Part shown: one piece after another, positions 29,557 through 40,106 of the stretch
Position numbering within the stretch: position 1 is the stretch's first letter
Layout of the letters: every line of letters begins with the position of its first letter
Source of the DNA: Clavibacter capsici
Lineage (GTDB): Bacteria > Actinomycetota > Actinomycetes > Actinomycetales > Microbacteriaceae
DNA length: 64,000 nucleotides
NCBI RefSeq assembly: GCF_001280205.1
Contig: NZ_CP012573.1
Location: 2,294,001 to 2,358,000 of the forward strand
Reading direction: 5' to 3'
Translations under genes and position numbers: made by a program
Notes under the pieces: generated by a model
Told to the model about the DNA's origin: nothing
The model's database searches: none
What the model saw: only the letters and a program-made list of their open reading frames with translations

Positions 29557-29802
29557 ATGCCCACCAGCCCCGCCGACACCGGCTCGCGCCTGCCCGACGT
29601 CTCCGAGCTCAGCTACGAGGAGGCGCGCGACGCCCTGGTGCGCGTCGTCAACGACCTCGAGCAGGGCACGTCCACGCTCGAGGAGTCGATCGCCCTGTGG
29701 GAGCGCGGCGAGGCCCTCGCGGCCCGCTGCGAGGAGTGGCTGCTCGGGGCCAAGGCGCGCCTCGACGCCGCGCGCACGACCGCCGCGTCCGACGCCGGCT
29801 GA
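29557..29802 (+). CDS. xseB: Exodeoxyribonuclease VII small subunit
   Basis: 81 residues, all helical: [20 protein letters not shown], then [20 protein letters not shown], the family signature. Binds the XseA coiled coil. Lies 10 bp after xseA. Confidence 0.95.
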   Translation: MPTSPADTGSRLPDVSELSYEEARDALVRVVNDLEQGTSTLEESIALWERGEALAARCEEWLLGAKARLDAARTTAASDAG

Positions 29803-29804
29803 CC

Positions 29805-30518
29805 GTGGCGAAGCCCCGCACCCCGAACGTCGTCGCCGAGCTCGGCCGGCCCGAGACGCCCGAGGAGACCGCCGCCCGCAAGGCCGCCGACTCCCGCCGC
29901 CACCGCGCCAAGCAGACCTTCCGCAACCTGCTCTACTCGCTGCTCGTCACGGTCGCGACCGTCGCGGTCATCGTCGCGCTGGTCCCCCGCTCGAACACCA
30001 CGATCCTGCCCGACGTCGACTACGGCGCCGCGGCGGCCGAGGCCCAGGGCGGCTTCCCGCAGACGCTCGTGGTGCCCGACCTGCCGAACGCGTGGAAGAG
30101 CAACGACGCGGAGATCCGCCCGGCCGGACGCGACGGCGTGGCCGTCTGGTACATCGGGCTCATCACGCCGAGCAACCGCTACGTCGGGATCTCGCAGGGC
30201 ATCGACGCGAACCCCACGTGGCTCGACGAGACGCTGCAGTCGGCGCCCGAGGTGAGCTCCGAGGAGATCGGCGGCCTCGAGTGGACCCTGTACGACAACT
30301 CGCGGGCGGAGGAGCCCGGCAACGTCGTGCTCGCCGCGAGCGCCGTCGACGGCGACAGCACGTACGCGATCTACGGCACGGCCGACGCCAACGAGCTGCG
30401 CACCGCGATCGAGGCGGTCGCCGCCGCGCGCGCCACCCCGGCGGACGCGACGCCGACGCCGTCGCCCGCCGACGGCACCACCAGCACCATCGCACCGGAA
30501 GAGGGGAACGAGGGATGA
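29805..30518 (+). CDS. DUF4245 family membrane-anchored protein
   Basis: 237 residues. A basic cytosolic N-terminus, one transmembrane helix (about 44-64, LLYSLLVTVATVAVIVALVP), and an extracytoplasmic beta domain (WYIGLITPSNRYVGISQGID, VDGDSTYAIYGTADANELR) typical of DUF4245, then a Thr/Pro-rich tail. GTG 29805 lies 2 bp after the xseB stop. Function unknown; the xseB-DUF4245-carbonic anhydrase-fumC order recurs in actinobacteria from memory. Confidence 0.82.
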   Translation: MAKPRTPNVVAELGRPETPEETAARKAADSRRHRAKQTFRNLLYSLLVTVATVAVIVALVPRSNTTILPDVDYGAAAAEAQGGFPQTLVVPDLPNAWKSNDAEIRPAGRDGVAVWYIGLITPSNRYVGISQGIDANPTWLDETLQSAPEVSSEEIGGLEWTLYDNSRAEEPGNVVLAASAVDGDSTYAIYGTADANELRTAIEAVAAARATPADATPTPSPADGTTSTIAPEEGNEG

Positions 30519-31192
30519 CGGACCAGGTCGAGACCGCGCAGGAGGACACCGTGCAGGACGACGCCGTGCAGGCGCCCGCCGCGGTGTGGGCGGAGATGGT
30601 CGAGGGCAACGCGCGCTTCGTCGCCGGCACGCCCCAGCACCCGCGCCAGGACGTCGAGCGCCGCGCCGCGCTCGCGCACGTGCAGCGCCCGGTGGCCGCG
30701 CTCTTCGGCTGCAGCGACTCGCGCCTCGCGGCCGAGATCATCTTCGACAAGGGCCTCGGCGACCTCTTCGTGATCCGCAACGCCGGCCAGATCATCTCCG
30801 ACTCCGTGCTCGGCAGCCTCGAGTACGCCGTCGGCGTGCTGGGCGTGCCGCTGATCGTGGTGCTCGGGCACGACGAGTGCGGCGCCGTGCGCGCCGCCAT
30901 CGAGAGCGCCGCGCCCGGCGCCGAGGCGCTGCCGCCGCACATCGCGAACCTCATCGCGCCCATCGCGCCCGCCGTGCACCGCGTCGCGGGCGACCACGTC
31001 GTGCCCAGCGAGGTCGACGCCGGCGAGGTCGGCCGCCAGCACCTGCGCGGCACCGTGACCCGCATGCTCGAGGCCTCCGAGATGATCTCCGACAAGGTGG
31101 CGGCCGGTAGCCTGGCCATCGTCGGCGCCAACTACAAGCTCCTCGAGGGCACCGCGGTGCCCGACGTCATCGTGGGCGACATCCCTCGCTAG
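30515..31192 (+). CDS. Beta-class carbonic anhydrase
   Basis: 225 residues. Zinc ligands and catalytic dyad of beta-carbonic anhydrases: [11 protein letters not shown] (C, D, R) and [12 protein letters not shown] (H, C), plus [20 protein letters not shown]. Interconverts CO2 and bicarbonate for anaplerosis. ATG 30515 overlaps the DUF4245 stop (ATGA). The N-terminal 25 residues are acidic and disordered. Confidence 0.95.
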   Translation: MTDQVETAQEDTVQDDAVQAPAAVWAEMVEGNARFVAGTPQHPRQDVERRAALAHVQRPVAALFGCSDSRLAAEIIFDKGLGDLFVIRNAGQIISDSVLGSLEYAVGVLGVPLIVVLGHDECGAVRAAIESAAPGAEALPPHIANLIAPIAPAVHRVAGDHVVPSEVDAGEVGRQHLRGTVTRMLEASEMISDKVAAGSLAIVGANYKLLEGTAVPDVIVGDIPR

Positions 31193-31275
31193 AGGAGCCG
31201 TCCGCGCTGACCCGCAGACCCCCGCGGCCGAGGCGGCCCGGGTGCATCACCCGTCCCGAAGGAGAGAGAAACAGC

Positions 31276-32703
<1,428 letters not shown>

Positions 32704-32724
32704 CCGCCGCGCCGCACCGACGCC

Positions 32725-32760
32725 GACGGGCGCCGATCCCGTCGGGGACCGGCGCCCGTC
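32725..32760. terminator. Bidirectional terminator between fumC and phoH
   Basis: A 16-bp stem with one mismatch and a GTCG loop (32725-32740 / 32745-32760), between convergent fumC and phoH. Confidence 0.8.
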
Positions 32761-32781
32761 GTCATGCGCGGAGCGGATGGA

Positions 32782-34128
32782 TCACATGGGGTCGCCGTCG
32801 AGCAGCCCCGTCACGAGCGCCGCGATCGCGCTGCGCTCCGAGCGCGTGAGCGTGATGTGGCCGAACAGCTCGTGGCCCTTCAGCGTCTCGATCACGCTGG
32901 CGACGCCGTCGTGCCGGCCGACCCGGAGGTTGTCGCGCTGCGCCACGTCGTGCGTGAGCACCACGCGCGAGTTCTGGCCGATGCGGCTGAGCACCGTGAG
33001 CAGCACGTTCCGCTCGAGCGACTGCGCCTCGTCGACGATCACGAACGCGTCGTGCAGCGAGCGCCCGCGGATGTGGGTGAGCGGCAGCACCTCGAGGATC
33101 CCGCGCTCCACCACCTCGTCCATGACGTTCTGCGAGACGACGGATCCCAGGGTGTCGAACACGGCCTGCGCCCACGGGTTCATCTTCTCGGCGGCGTCGC
33201 CCGGCAGGTAACCGAGCTCCTGCCCGCCCACCGCGTACAGCGGCCGGAACACCATGATCTTGCGGTGCTGCTGCTTCTCCAGCACGGCCTCGAGCGCGGC
33301 GCACAGGGCGAGCGCCGACTTGCCGGTGCCGGCGCTGCCGCCGAGGGACACGATCCCCACCTCGCGGTCGAGGAGCAGGTCGATCGCGAGCCGCTGCTCG
33401 GCCGAGCGGCCCTTGAGGCCGAACACCTCGCGGTCGCCGCGCACCAGGTTCACGGTGCCGCGGCGGACGACCCGGCCGAGCGCGGATCCGCGGTCGGAGT
33501 GCAGCACCACGCCCGTGTTCACGGGCAGGTCCTGCACGACGCGCGTCTGCAGCGTCTCGCCGTCGTAGAGGTCGGCCATCTGCTCGCTGGAGAGCGTGAC
33601 GTCGGCCATGCCGGTCCAGCCGCTGTCGACCGCGAGCTCGGCGCGGTACTCCTCCGCCATGAGGCCGATGGAGGCGGCCTTGACGCGGAGCGGCATGTCC
33701 TTCGAGACGACCGTGACCGCGAGGCCCTCCGTGGAGAGGTTGAGGGCGACCGCGAGGATCCGCGAGTCGTTGTCGCCGAGCTGCAGGCCGTTCGGGAGCG
33801 CCGCCATGCTCGAGTGGTTGAGCTCGACCCGCAGCGTGCCGCCGGCGTCGCCCACCTCGACGGGGAAGTCGAGCCGCTCGTGCTCCTCGCGGAGCTGGTC
33901 GAGGAGGCGGAGGGCCTGGCGCGCGAAGTAGCCGATCTCCGGGTCGTTCCGCTTGCTCTCGAGCTCCGTGATGACGATGACCGGGATCACCACCGCGTGC
34001 TCGGCGAAGCGGAAGAGCGCACGCGGGTCGGACAGGAGGACGGAGGTGTCGAGCACGTACGTGCGCTCGGCCTGCTGCGTCCCCTCCCCCCGGTCGTCGC
34101 GTCGTGCGGTGCTGCTGCGGCTGTCCAT
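32782..34128 (-). CDS. PhoH family protein with N-terminal PIN domain (PhoH2/YlaK type)
   Basis: About 448 residues. A PIN RNase domain ([51 protein letters not shown] with its acidic cluster) is fused to a PhoH ATPase/helicase (Walker [13 protein letters not shown], Walker [10 protein letters not shown], then [11 protein letters not shown]). Family knowledge: such fusions are ATP-dependent RNA-unwinding RNases. The start is uncertain: ATG 34128 is used; ATG 34149 and codons up to 34263 are in frame. Upstream DNA to 34351 has two small hairpins (34153-34168 and 34222-34240) and no other gene. Confidence 0.88.
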   Translation of the reverse strand: MDSRSSTARRDDRGEGTQQAERTYVLDTSVLLSDPRALFRFAEHAVVIPVIVITELESKRNDPEIGYFARQALRLLDQLREEHERLDFPVEVGDAGGTLRVELNHSSMAALPNGLQLGDNDSRILAVALNLSTEGLAVTVVSKDMPLRVKAASIGLMAEEYRAELAVDSGWTGMADVTLSSEQMADLYDGETLQTRVVQDLPVNTGVVLHSDRGSALGRVVRRGTVNLVRGDREVFGLKGRSAEQRLAIDLLLDREVGIVSLGGSAGTGKSALALCAALEAVLEKQQHRKIMVFRPLYAVGGQELGYLPGDAAEKMNPWAQAVFDTLGSVVSQNVMDEVVERGILEVLPLTHIRGRSLHDAFVIVDEAQSLERNVLLTVLSRIGQNSRVVLTHDVAQRDNLRVGRHDGVASVIETLKGHELFGHITLTRSERSAIAALVTGLLDGDPM

Positions 34129-34351
34129 CGGGGCCACGGGCCACTCCATCCCCGAGCGTTCGCGCTCGGATCCTGACGGCGATCGGGCCACATGACGAGA
34201 AGAGGTGACGCGGCCCTCTCGATCGGGCGCCATGCCCGATGAGTGCGAACCTACGTCGCGCACCGCGGGTGTGACCAGAGCGACGCGGGTCCGGATGTGT
34301 CGCGGACATTAACTCTTGCTCCGCGCGCCGGACGGAGCCGCGGGAGCTGCG

Positions 34352-35137
34352 TCAGGATCCGAAGCGGCGCTGGCGCGAGGAGTAGTCGCGGAGCGCGCGC
34401 AGGAAGTCGACCTCGCGGAGGTCCGGTCCCAGCGCCTCCATGAAGTAGAGCTCGCTGTGCGCCGACTGCCACAGCATGAAGTCGCTGATGCGCTGCTCGC
34501 CCGAGGTGCGGATCACGAGGTCCGGATCCGGCTGCCCGCTCGTGTAGAGGTGCTCGCCGATGAGGGCGGGCGTGAGGAGCCCGGCGAGGTCCTCCAGCGT
34601 GCCGCCCGCGAGGTGGTGCGCGAGCACGATGCTGCGCATGGCGTCCGCGATCTCGGTGCGCCCGCCGTAGCCGACCGCGAGGTTGATGTGCAGCCCGGTG
34701 TTGTCCTTCGAGCGCTCCTCGGAGGCATCGAGGCGCGCGACGAGCTCGGGCGGCAGGCCCTCGTCGGATCCGACGTGCTTCACGCGCCAGTCGCGGTGCC
34801 GGGAGAGGTCCTCCGCGAGCTCGCCGATGATGTCGATGAGCGCCGTGAGCTCGGCGCTGCCGCGGCCCGTGAGGTTGTCGGTGGAGAGCAGGTAGAGCGT
34901 CGTGACCTTGATGTCGAGGTCGTCGCACCACTCGAGGAACTCGAGGAACTTGGCCGCGCCCGCCCGGTGCCCGTGGGCCGCGGACTCGAGTCCGAGCTGG
35001 CGGGCCCAGCGGCGGTTGCCGTCGAGGATCATCGCGATGTGGTGCGGGAGCGCCTGCCGGTCGAGGCCGCGGCGGATGCGCTTCTGGTACGCCCGGTAGA
35101 GGAGACCGCGCCACGGTCGGATCGGCTTCTCTCGCAC
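34352..35137 (-). CDS. uppS: Isoprenyl (polyprenyl diphosphate) transferase, UppS family
   Basis: 261 residues. Cis-prenyltransferase making the lipid carrier for cell-wall synthesis. Catalytic HIAMILDGNRRWARQLGL (D of the DGNxRWA motif), VGYGGRTEIADAM, and PDPDLVIRTSGEQRISDFML followed by QSAHSELYF. Chain length (decaprenyl, undecaprenyl or short) cannot be decided. GTG 35137 lies 7 nt after TAGCGT, so it is probably leaderless. Confidence 0.93.
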   Translation of the reverse strand: MREKPIRPWRGLLYRAYQKRIRRGLDRQALPHHIAMILDGNRRWARQLGLESAAHGHRAGAAKFLEFLEWCDDLDIKVTTLYLLSTDNLTGRGSAELTALIDIIGELAEDLSRHRDWRVKHVGSDEGLPPELVARLDASEERSKDNTGLHINLAVGYGGRTEIADAMRSIVLAHHLAGGTLEDLAGLLTPALIGEHLYTSGQPDPDLVIRTSGEQRISDFMLWQSAHSELYFMEALGPDLREVDFLRALRDYSSRQRRFGS

Positions 35138-35144
35138 GTAGGCA

Positions 35145-35150
35145 ACGCTA
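35145..35150 (-). promoter_or_regulatory. -10 element TAGCGT for uppS (leaderless GTG)
   Basis: TAGCGT on the minus strand, spacer TGCCTAC (7 nt), GTG 35137. Confidence 0.55.
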
Positions 35151-35206
35151 GCCCACGCACCCGGGAGCCCGGATCGCCCGCCCGGCTGACGTCCCCTGGG
35201 CTGCCC

Positions 35207-35212
35207 TACACT
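35207..35212 (+). promoter_or_regulatory. -10 element TACACT for the hemolysin III gene (leaderless)
   Basis: TACACT, CGCAGG, ATG 35219; divergent from the uppS promoter. Confidence 0.55.
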
Positions 35213-35218
35213 CGCAGG

Positions 35219-35962
35219 ATGACGCGCGACGCCTCCTCCCCTGGCCCGCTCGACGACACCCCGGAGGAGGAGGCGTCGGTCGCCCACCTGCCGCTCGTCG
35301 AGGACGCGCAGGACGTCGGCCCGGAGCCCAAGCCCACCTGGCGCGGGTGGCTGCACGCGGGCATGACCCCGGTGGCGCTCGTGCTCGGGATCGTCCTCAT
35401 CGCGGTGGCGGATGGGGCCGCCGCGCGCATCGCGTGCGCCGTGTTCGTGGCGTCGTCGCTGCTGCTGTTCGGCGTCTCCGCGGTCTACCACCGGTTCGAC
35501 TGGTCGCCGCGGGCCAAGATCCTCCTCAAGCGGATGGACCACGCCAACATCTTCCTGCTCATCGCGGGCTCGTACACGCCCATCACGGTGCTGGCCCTGC
35601 CGCACGACAAGTCGGTGCTGCTGCTCTGGCTGGTGTGGTCGGGCGCCGCGCTCGGCGTCCTGTTCCGCGTGTTCTGGATCCACGCCCCGCGCTGGCTCTA
35701 CGTCCTGCTGTACCTCGTGCTCGGCTACGCGTCGCTCGTGTTCATCGTCGACTTCTTCCGCGCCGACGCCGCGATGATGACGCTGATCCTCGCGGGCGGC
35801 CTCGCCTACACGGTCGGCGCCGTCGCGTACGCGCTGAAGCGGCCGAACCCCTGGCCCGGCCGCTTCGGCTTCCACGAGATCTTCCACGCGTTCACCCTCG
35901 TCGCGTTCCTCTGCCACTGGACGGGGATCCTGCTGGTGGCGACGCACCCGCCCGTCGTCTGA
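35219..35962 (+). CDS. Hemolysin III/TrhA (PAQR superfamily) membrane protein
   Basis: 247 residues, seven membrane helices after an acidic 45-residue N-terminus. PAQR metal-site signatures: SAVYHRFDWSP, MDHANIFLLIAGSYTPI and FHEIFHAFTLVAFLCHWTG (HxxxH). Family members are implicated in membrane-fluidity homeostasis; the hemolysin name is historical. The last codons form half of the downstream terminator hairpin. Confidence 0.92.
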   Translation: MTRDASSPGPLDDTPEEEASVAHLPLVEDAQDVGPEPKPTWRGWLHAGMTPVALVLGIVLIAVADGAAARIACAVFVASSLLLFGVSAVYHRFDWSPRAKILLKRMDHANIFLLIAGSYTPITVLALPHDKSVLLLWLVWSGAALGVLFRVFWIHAPRWLYVLLYLVLGYASLVFIVDFFRADAAMMTLILAGGLAYTVGAVAYALKRPNPWPGRFGFHEIFHAFTLVAFLCHWTGILLVATHPPVV

Positions 35963-35977
35963 CCGGGCGGGTGCGTC
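35941..35977. terminator. Terminator overlapping the hemolysin III stop codon
   Basis: A perfect 14-bp stem (35941-35954 / 35964-35977) whose left arm encodes the last residues of the hemolysin III protein. It separates it from the convergent sugar-transport operon. Confidence 0.75.
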
Positions 35978-35986
35978 GCGGGCCCG

Positions 35987-37363
35987 CTACAGGTACGGCT
36001 GCACGTTCTCCGTGTACGCGGAGGTGAGCTGGGTGGCGGCCGCCGGGAACACGTCGGCCGGGTCGGCGCCCTGCGTGAGGATCTGCGCCCACGGCTGCTG
36101 CAGGTACGTGTCGCCGTTGGGGATCAGCGTGCGCGCCCAGTCCTGCGACCGCACGTGCTCGAGGCTGTCGTACACCGTGCGGAAGGCGGGGTTCGACGCC
36201 CAGAAGCCCGTGAGGTCGGACGACCGGCCCGCCGAGGTGCGGACGGGCGCGTAGCCGGTCTTCTTCGCGAAGGCGACCTGCTGGTCGACCTCGGTGACGT
36301 GCTTGATGAACATGCCGGCGGCGAGCTGCTGCTCCTTGGTCTTGCTGCCGACGACCGCGAGGCCCGTGCCGCCGGTCGGGACGAACTGCCCCTGGGGGCC
36401 GCCGGGCAGGACGCCCGTGCCGATGGGGAACTTCGCGCTCGCGGTGACGATGCCGACCGCGCCCGCCGAGGCGATGGTGCAGGGGGCGAGGCCGCCCGCG
36501 AAGTCGACGGCGGTGTCGCCGCTGGCCGCCGCGACGTTGGCGATCTTCGAGTCGAACACGAGGCCGCGGGCGTAGCGGGCCGCCTCGAGCGTCTCGGGCT
36601 GGTCGAGCTTCAGGTCCCACCCGTCGGAGTACTGGCCGCCGCGGCCCCACAGCACGTTGCTCATCGCCCACGTGCCGATGGATCCCTGCGGGAGGCGGAT
36701 CGCGGGCGTCCCGCCGGTCGCCTTCATGATCGCGGGCGCCCACTCCTCGAGCTCCGCCCAGGTCGCGGGGGCGCGGTCCGGGAGGCCGGCGCGCTGCCAG
36801 ATCGACCGGTCGTAGTAGAAGATCGGCGTCGAGCGCGCGTAGGGCACCGCGAAGCGGCTGCCGTCGTACAGGTAGTCGTCGAGGAACACCCCGTTGAAGT
36901 CGTCGAGCTCGAACCCGAGGTGGGACATGAGGCCGTCCATCGCGATCGACTGCTTGTTGACCATGTAGCGGAACCACCAGGTGTCGCTGGCGTTCACCAT
37001 GTCCGGCATGCTGTCGGTGCCCGCGGCGGCCTGGAGCTTCTGCGCGATCTCGTCGTAGCTCGCGCCGCCCGTGACGACGTTCACCGTGATGCCGGTCTTC
37101 GCGAGGAAGTCGGCGGCGAACTGCGCCTCGAGGTCGGAGGTCTGGCCGGGGTGCGTCGTCCACCACGTGATGTCGGTGGCGGGCTGGATCCCGTCCCAGT
37201 CGGTGTCGGGCGCGGCCGTCGCCTGGGCGCCGCCGACCGAGGGGCCGGAGCAGGCGGCGAGGAGCGCGGTGCCGCCGAGGACGGCGCCGAGCTTCAGCAT
37301 GTCGCGCCGGCGGAGGGAGCTGTTCGCCGCGGCGCCGAAGGCCGAGCGGGGGTCGATGGGCAT
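35987..37363 (-). CDS. Sugar ABC transporter substrate-binding lipoprotein
   Basis: 458 residues. N-terminal twin-arginine-like basic region (SLRRRDMLKLGAVL) and lipobox LLAACSG give a lipid-anchored protein on the outer face of the membrane. The fold is the UgpB/MalE cluster (ITWWTTHPGQ, MPDMVNASDTWWFRYM, FIKHVTEVDQQVAFAKKTGY). Ligand unknown; an oligosaccharide or glycerol-3-phosphate type is plausible. AGGAG precedes ATG 37363. Last gene of the operon. Confidence 0.9.
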   Translation of the reverse strand: MPIDPRSAFGAAANSSLRRRDMLKLGAVLGGTALLAACSGPSVGGAQATAAPDTDWDGIQPATDITWWTTHPGQTSDLEAQFAADFLAKTGITVNVVTGGASYDEIAQKLQAAAGTDSMPDMVNASDTWWFRYMVNKQSIAMDGLMSHLGFELDDFNGVFLDDYLYDGSRFAVPYARSTPIFYYDRSIWQRAGLPDRAPATWAELEEWAPAIMKATGGTPAIRLPQGSIGTWAMSNVLWGRGGQYSDGWDLKLDQPETLEAARYARGLVFDSKIANVAAASGDTAVDFAGGLAPCTIASAGAVGIVTASAKFPIGTGVLPGGPQGQFVPTGGTGLAVVGSKTKEQQLAAGMFIKHVTEVDQQVAFAKKTGYAPVRTSAGRSSDLTGFWASNPAFRTVYDSLEHVRSQDWARTLIPNGDTYLQQPWAQILTQGADPADVFPAAATQLTSAYTENVQPYL

Positions 37364-37413
37364 GGTTCTCCTGGGGTTCGGGGATGCGGGTCGGGCGGGG
37401 AGGAGGGAGCGGG

Positions 37414-38328
37414 TCAGCCGGTCACGGCGCCGGCGGTGAGGCCGCCGACGATGCGCCGCTGGAACACGAGGAAGACGGCGAGCACGGGGAGCGTGACGAT
37501 GACGGTGCCCGCCATGAGCACGCCCCAGTTGGTGATGCCCGTGGTGTCCTGGAGGAGGGTGAGGCCGACGGGCAGGGTCATCATCCGCGGGTCGGTCGTC
37601 ACGAGGAGCGGCCAGAGGTAGTCGTTCCACTCGCCGACGACGGAGACGAGCGCGACCGCGGCGATCGTGGGGCCCGACATGGGGATCACGAACGACCAGA
37701 GCCGGCGCAGGTGCCCGGCCCCGTCCATCGCCGCGGCCTCGAGCACGGAGCCCGGCAGCGTGAGGAAGTGCTGGCGGAAGAGGAACGTGCCGTACGCGCT
37801 CGCGACGCCGGGGAGGATGAGGCCGGGGTACGTGTTGATCCATCCGAGGCCCGCGACGACCTGGTAGTTCGGGATCATCACGATCTGCTGCGGCACGAGG
37901 AGCGCGAGGATCACCACGCCGAACCACACGTTCCGGAACGGCACGCGGATGAAGACCAGCGCGTACGCCGTCATCAGGCCGAGGAGCACCTTGAGCCCGG
38001 AGCCCGCGATCGTCTTGATGGCGCTGTTGGTGGCCAGCGTCTGGAAGGAGACCGTGTCGGACGCGGTCGCGTAGTTCGTGGGCGCGAACGACGACGGCAG
38101 CAGCTTCAACGGCACCGAGTAGATCTCGCCGAAGTCCTTGAAGCTCGTGAGCACCATCCAGACCAGCGGCATCAGCATCACGAGCACGGCGAGGGCGAGC
38201 GCGAGGTAGGTGCCCGCGAGGGGCGGCCGCGCGGATCCGGATGCGGACGGGCGGCCGAGGCGGCGGCGTGGACGTCCGGGCGCCGACGGCGCTCCCGCGG
38301 ACTCGGGACGGGCGAGGGTCGCGGTCAC
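37414..38328 (-). CDS. Sugar ABC transporter permease (MalG/UgpE type)
   Basis: 304 residues, six membrane helices. A basic N-terminal tail of about 40 residues, LTSFKDFGEIYSVPLKLLP after helix 1, and the EAA loop EAAAMDGAGHLRRLWSFVIP that docks the ATPase. GTG 38328 overlaps the stop of the partner permease gene (GTGA). Confidence 0.92.
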   Translation of the reverse strand: MTATLARPESAGAPSAPGRPRRRLGRPSASGSARPPLAGTYLALALAVLVMLMPLVWMVLTSFKDFGEIYSVPLKLLPSSFAPTNYATASDTVSFQTLATNSAIKTIAGSGLKVLLGLMTAYALVFIRVPFRNVWFGVVILALLVPQQIVMIPNYQVVAGLGWINTYPGLILPGVASAYGTFLFRQHFLTLPGSVLEAAAMDGAGHLRRLWSFVIPMSGPTIAAVALVSVVGEWNDYLWPLLVTTDPRMMTLPVGLTLLQDTTGITNWGVLMAGTVIVTLPVLAVFLVFQRRIVGGLTAGAVTG

Positions 38329-39314
38329 GAGTAGTGCACCTTCCGCTGGACGACGACGAGCTGGACGAGGGTGACGACGAGCAGGACGAGGAACAGGATC
38401 GTGGCGACGGCCGACGAGTAGCCGGCGCGGCCGGCCACGAAGCCCTCGTGGTAGATCTGGTACATCATCGTGGTCGTGCCCTGCAGCGGCCCGCCCTTGG
38501 TCATCGCGCTGATGAGGTCGAAGGTCTGCAGCGAGCTGAGCAGCGTGGTCACGCTGAGGAAGAACGTCGTCGGGCTGAGCATGGGCAGCACGATGCGGAC
38601 GAAGGTGCGCATGCGCCCCGCGCCGTCGAGGGCCGCCGCGTCGAGCAGGTCCTTCGGCACCGCCTGGAGCCCCGCCAGGTAGATGAGGGCGCAGTAGCCG
38701 AGGTCGCGCCAGACCTGCACGGTGGTGACCATCGCGAGTGCGGCGCCCGGGTCGCTGTACCAGTCGGGCGACGGCAGGCCGATGGCGGACAGGCCCGCGG
38801 AGATGAGGCCGAAGTTCGGGTCGAAGACGTAGAGCCACAGGAAGCCGACGGCCACGCCCGAGAGCACGTAGGGCGCGACGATGATGGTGCGGACCGGGCC
38901 GCGCAGCCGGATCCGGCGGTTCAGCAGCACGGCGACGCCGAGCCCCAGCACCATCGACCCCATCACGGTGACGCCCGTGAAGACGACGGTGACGGAGATG
39001 ACCGTGGGCGTCTGCGGATCCTGGAACCAGGCGACGTAGTTGGCGAGGCCCACCTCGCGGGCGACGGACGAGCCGATGTTCCACTGCAGCGTCGAGTAGT
39101 AGAAGGACTCGAGCAGCGGCTTGTACGTGAAGACCGCGAGCAGCAGCACGTTGGGCCCGACGAAGGCGAGGAACAGCAGGCCGTCGCGGAGGCGCGGGCC
39201 CCTGAGGCGGCGCGGTCGCGGGGCGGCGGCGGGACGCGCGGCGACCGGGCGGATCGGCGTGGGCGACCCTCCGGGCGGCGGTGCGAACCGGGCGGGCGCG
39301 GGGGCGTGCGTCAT
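38325..39314 (-). CDS. Sugar ABC transporter permease (MalF/UgpA type)
   Basis: 329 residues, six membrane helices after a Pro/Arg-rich cytosolic N-terminus. FVGPNVLLLAVFTYKPLLES opens helix 1 and the EAA loop reads LLDAAALDGAGRMRTFVRIV. First gene of the three-gene importer operon (permease, permease, binding protein). No ATPase gene is adjacent. GGAGGAG lies before ATG 39314; a LacI-type operator follows the promoter. Confidence 0.92.
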   Translation of the reverse strand: MTHAPAPARFAPPPGGSPTPIRPVAARPAAAPRPRRLRGPRLRDGLLFLAFVGPNVLLLAVFTYKPLLESFYYSTLQWNIGSSVAREVGLANYVAWFQDPQTPTVISVTVVFTGVTVMGSMVLGLGVAVLLNRRIRLRGPVRTIIVAPYVLSGVAVGFLWLYVFDPNFGLISAGLSAIGLPSPDWYSDPGAALAMVTTVQVWRDLGYCALIYLAGLQAVPKDLLDAAALDGAGRMRTFVRIVLPMLSPTTFFLSVTTLLSSLQTFDLISAMTKGGPLQGTTTMMYQIYHEGFVAGRAGYSSAVATILFLVLLVVTLVQLVVVQRKVHYS

Positions 39315-39338
39315 GTCGGGCTCCTCCTGCGCTCGGGA

Positions 39339-39354
39339 GAGGGAACGTTCCCTC
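39339..39354. promoter_or_regulatory. LacI-family operator of the sugar ABC operon
   Basis: A perfect 16-bp palindrome GAGGGAACGTTCCCTC with a central CG, the classic LacI/GalR-family half-site arrangement. It lies about 12 bp downstream of the -10 hexamer TAGCGT (39366-39371, minus strand), so bound repressor would block transcription. No LacI-family gene is adjacent in the window. Confidence 0.75.
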
Positions 39355-39365
39355 CGCGCCCGGCC

Positions 39366-39371
39366 ACGCTA
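39366..39371 (-). promoter_or_regulatory. -10 element TAGCGT of the sugar ABC operon
   Basis: Gives a leader of about 45 nt that contains the LacI-type palindrome and the GGAGGAG ribosome binding site; unlike many promoters here it is not leaderless. Confidence 0.5.
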
Positions 39372-39424
39372 CGAAGCGAGGGTTAACGCGGGAGGACGGG
39401 CGGGTGGCGGGCGGGGGCACACGC

Positions 39425-39462
39425 GGCGGCCGGCGTCCCCCGCATGGGGGACGCCGGCCGCC
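39425..39462 (-). terminator. Terminator after the secreted protein gene
   Basis: A perfect 17-bp stem (39425-39441 / 39446-39462) with a GCAT loop, 13 bp after the stop at 39475. Confidence 0.85.
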
Positions 39463-39474
39463 GATGCGATCCGG

Positions 39475-39996
39475 TCAGCCGCGACGGACGGGCGCGTACC
39501 GGTCGTAGACCATCCAGTTGTGACCGGTGGTGTCGATGGTGCCGAAGCCGCCGGCCGTCTGGTACTGGATGTTGCACGTGGGGCCGTCGTAGCTGATGAC
39601 GTCGTAGAAGCCCGCCGGCAGGTCGACCTTGATGTAGGGGTACAGGTCGGCGCCGGGGCGGTAGTCGCCCATCGAGTAGCAGCGGGAGAGGTTGCCGGCG
39701 CCCTTCAGGGACTGGACGCGGATGGCGCGGACGTTGTGCCCGCCGCGGGTCCAGTGCGTCTGGAACTGGATCCGGACGTCGCCGTACGCGAGCGAGGTCT
39801 CCGGCGAGCCGCCCGTCCCGGGTGCGGGGACGGTCGTGGTCGTGGTCGCCGAGGTCGGCGCCTCGGACGCGGACGCCGGCGCGATGCCGAGGCCGACGGT
39901 GGCGGTGACCGCGAGGGCGACGGCGGCCGTGAGGGATCCGGCTCCGCGGAGGCGACGCGACGATCGGGTCGAGGGCGTGGGGGTGGTGTGTGACAC
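39475..39996 (-). CDS. Secreted protein of unknown function
   Basis: 173 residues. A basic n-region and hydrophobic core (about 23-45, AGSLTAAVALAVTATVGLGI) end in ASASEA, a Sec signal peptide. After a Thr/Pro linker comes a compact domain with two cysteines (LSRCYSMGDYRPG and DGPTCNIQYQ, probable disulfide) and many aromatics ending WMVYDRYAPVRRG. No family recognised. GTG 39996 has GGAG 9 nt upstream; ATG 40026 in frame is an alternative. Candidate apoplastic effector or surface protein only by being small and secreted. Confidence 0.7.
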   Translation of the reverse strand: MSHTTPTPSTRSSRRLRGAGSLTAAVALAVTATVGLGIAPASASEAPTSATTTTTVPAPGTGGSPETSLAYGDVRIQFQTHWTRGGHNVRAIRVQSLKGAGNLSRCYSMGDYRPGADLYPYIKVDLPAGFYDVISYDGPTCNIQYQTAGGFGTIDTTGHNWMVYDRYAPVRRG

Positions 39997-40106
39997 GGTG
40001 GTGGCTCCTGTCTCGGGTGGAGCCATGAGACTAGGGAGCGGCAGGCGGGGGGTGGATCGGCACGTCCACAGCGCGCGGACGACCTGCCCCCGCACGGGGG
40101 CGGAGG

